Part shown: piece after piece, positions 42,337-43,032 of the stretch
Layout: each line of letters starts with the position of its first letter
How positions within the stretch are numbered: the stretch's first letter is position 1
Source: Pseudomonadota bacterium
GTDB lineage: Bacteria; Pseudomonadota; Gammaproteobacteria; Berkiellales; Berkiellaceae
Length of the DNA: 43,032 bases
Assembly: GCA_018242045.1 (NCBI GenBank)
Contig: JAFECR010000005.1
Location: 1 to 43,032 of the forward strand
Direction: 5' to 3'
Notes under the pieces: model-generated
Seen by the model: only the letters and a program-made list of their open reading frames with translations
The model's database searches: none
Told to the model about the DNA's origin: nothing
Translations under genes and position numbers: made by a program

Positions 42337-42945
42337 CTATGCTTTAGTTTTTTCTGCTTCTAATGCTGCTTTAACCGCAGGACGCGCCTCAATGGCTTGC
42401 ATATATTTTACGACAGATGGCCAGGGCTCTAAACTAATTTTGAACCCTGAGGTCCATCTTAATACCGTAAACAAATAAGCATCAACTACCGTAAAGTTAT
42501 TGCCCAATAAAAATGAATTCACTTTAAGATGATTTTCTATAAGATCTAAACGTTTCTTTAAAAGCCCAGTGAGATATTCTTTTGTTTCTGGAGCAAGTTT
42601 TGGGTTAAAAAAAGCACCTAATGTTTTATGGATTTCCGTACTAACAAAATTCAACCACTCCTGCAAACGATAACGCTCAAGCGTGTTAGAGGGAGGTGCT
42701 AATTTCGTTTGCGGCGCTAAATCTGCTAAGTATTGCACAATCGCTGCTCCTTCGGTCAGGATTTCTCCATTTTGGAGTTCAAGCGCTGGTACATATCCTT
42801 TAGGGTTGATGTTAAAATAGTTTTCACCAGAAGCCGTTTGTTTTTTTTGAAGATCCACCATTTCCAATTCAAATTGCAAGCCACACTCGCGCAGCACAAT
42901 GTGGGGAGATAATGAACAAGCCGTGGGAACATAATATAGTTTCAT
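42337..42945 (-). CDS. Glutathione S-transferase (beta-class-like)
   Basis: The 202-residue protein has an N-terminal thioredoxin-like domain (1-80) beginning MKLYYVPTACSLSPHIVL, with Cys10 at the position typical of bacterial beta-class enzymes. It contains the cis-Pro segment GYVPALEL and the glutathione-binding LTEGAAIVQYLAD. The helical C-terminal domain (90-200) includes NNFTVVDAYLFTVLRW, with the conserved folding Asp. It conjugates glutathione to electrophiles or reduces disulfides in the cytosol. TAGGAG precedes the ATG. It converges with pbpC, with 55 bases and no strong terminator between them. Confidence 0.92.
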   Translation of the reverse strand: MKLYYVPTACSLSPHIVLRECGLQFELEMVDLQKKQTASGENYFNINPKGYVPALELQNGEILTEGAAIVQYLADLAPQTKLAPPSNTLERYRLQEWLNFVSTEIHKTLGAFFNPKLAPETKEYLTGLLKKRLDLIENHLKVNSFLLGNNFTVVDAYLFTVLRWTSGFKISLEPWPSVVKYMQAIEARPAVKAALEAEKTKA

Positions 42946-43032
42946 CGTTTCTCCTAAATCAATGATGCAGGTAAAATCACTTTACAGGATATCATTTCAA
43001 ATTTAGTTTGTATATACTCGATCCACTTTAAA

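Overview
The window looks like chromosome of a low-GC gammaproteobacterium. The gene set (alpha-2-macroglobulin/PbpC pair, YbhGFSR-, YadGH- and YiaVW-like exporters, LivKHMGF, archaic chaperone-usher pilus) is gammaproteobacterial. A leucine-rich-repeat protein and an ankyrin protein, both with predicted membrane segments, plus several unrecognised membrane or coiled-coil proteins, suggest a host-associated lineage of the Legionellales type. That placement is inference from gene content only; no marker gene such as rRNA is present.

Layout. 1-3.6 kb: LRR-membrane protein (+), ending in a terminator that overlaps its stop codon, convergent with an ankyrin-membrane protein (-). 3.7-8.1 kb (-): an SDF-family symporter, a membrane-anchored spermidine-synthase-like protein and an outer-membrane beta-barrel with its own promoter and terminator. 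8.2-18.8 kb (+): a long co-directional run with a second SDF symporter, a HlyD/tandem-ATPase/two-permease exporter, then a four-gene Csu-type pilus locus (subunit, chaperone, usher, subunit). A tRNA-Ser(GGA) lies at 18.8 kb (-). 19.0-22.1 kb: a DUF3302 plus HlyD pair (+) faces a YadGH-like ABC exporter (-). 22.2-28.0 kb (+): a membrane protein, an ERIC-like palindromic element, and a complete branched-chain amino acid ABC importer livKHMGF whose promoter sits just after the ERIC-like element.

28.0-32.2 kb is the accessory part: three small exported proteins (-), a 71-residue charged protein, a 34-residue lysine-rich protein whose Shine-Dalgarno lies in an inverted repeat, half of a second ERIC-like element next to a decayed GNAT acetyltransferase, a tandem pair of paralogous unknown membrane proteins, and a small Cys-containing exported protein. 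32.2-33.7 kb (-): a GNAT acetyltransferase and a PanE-like ketopantoate reductase. 33.8-35.0 kb (+): a coiled-coil protein of unknown function. 35.2-42.3 kb (+): alpha-2-macroglobulin with an intact thioester motif, overlapping pbpC. 42.3-42.9 kb (-): a glutathione S-transferase.

No phage, insertion sequence or CRISPR array was seen, and no gene-free stretch exceeds 300 bases. The strongest points for follow-up are the ERIC-like elements, the decayed GNAT next to one of them, the tandem unknown membrane proteins, the hairpin over the 34-residue gene's start, and the minimal pilus operon.
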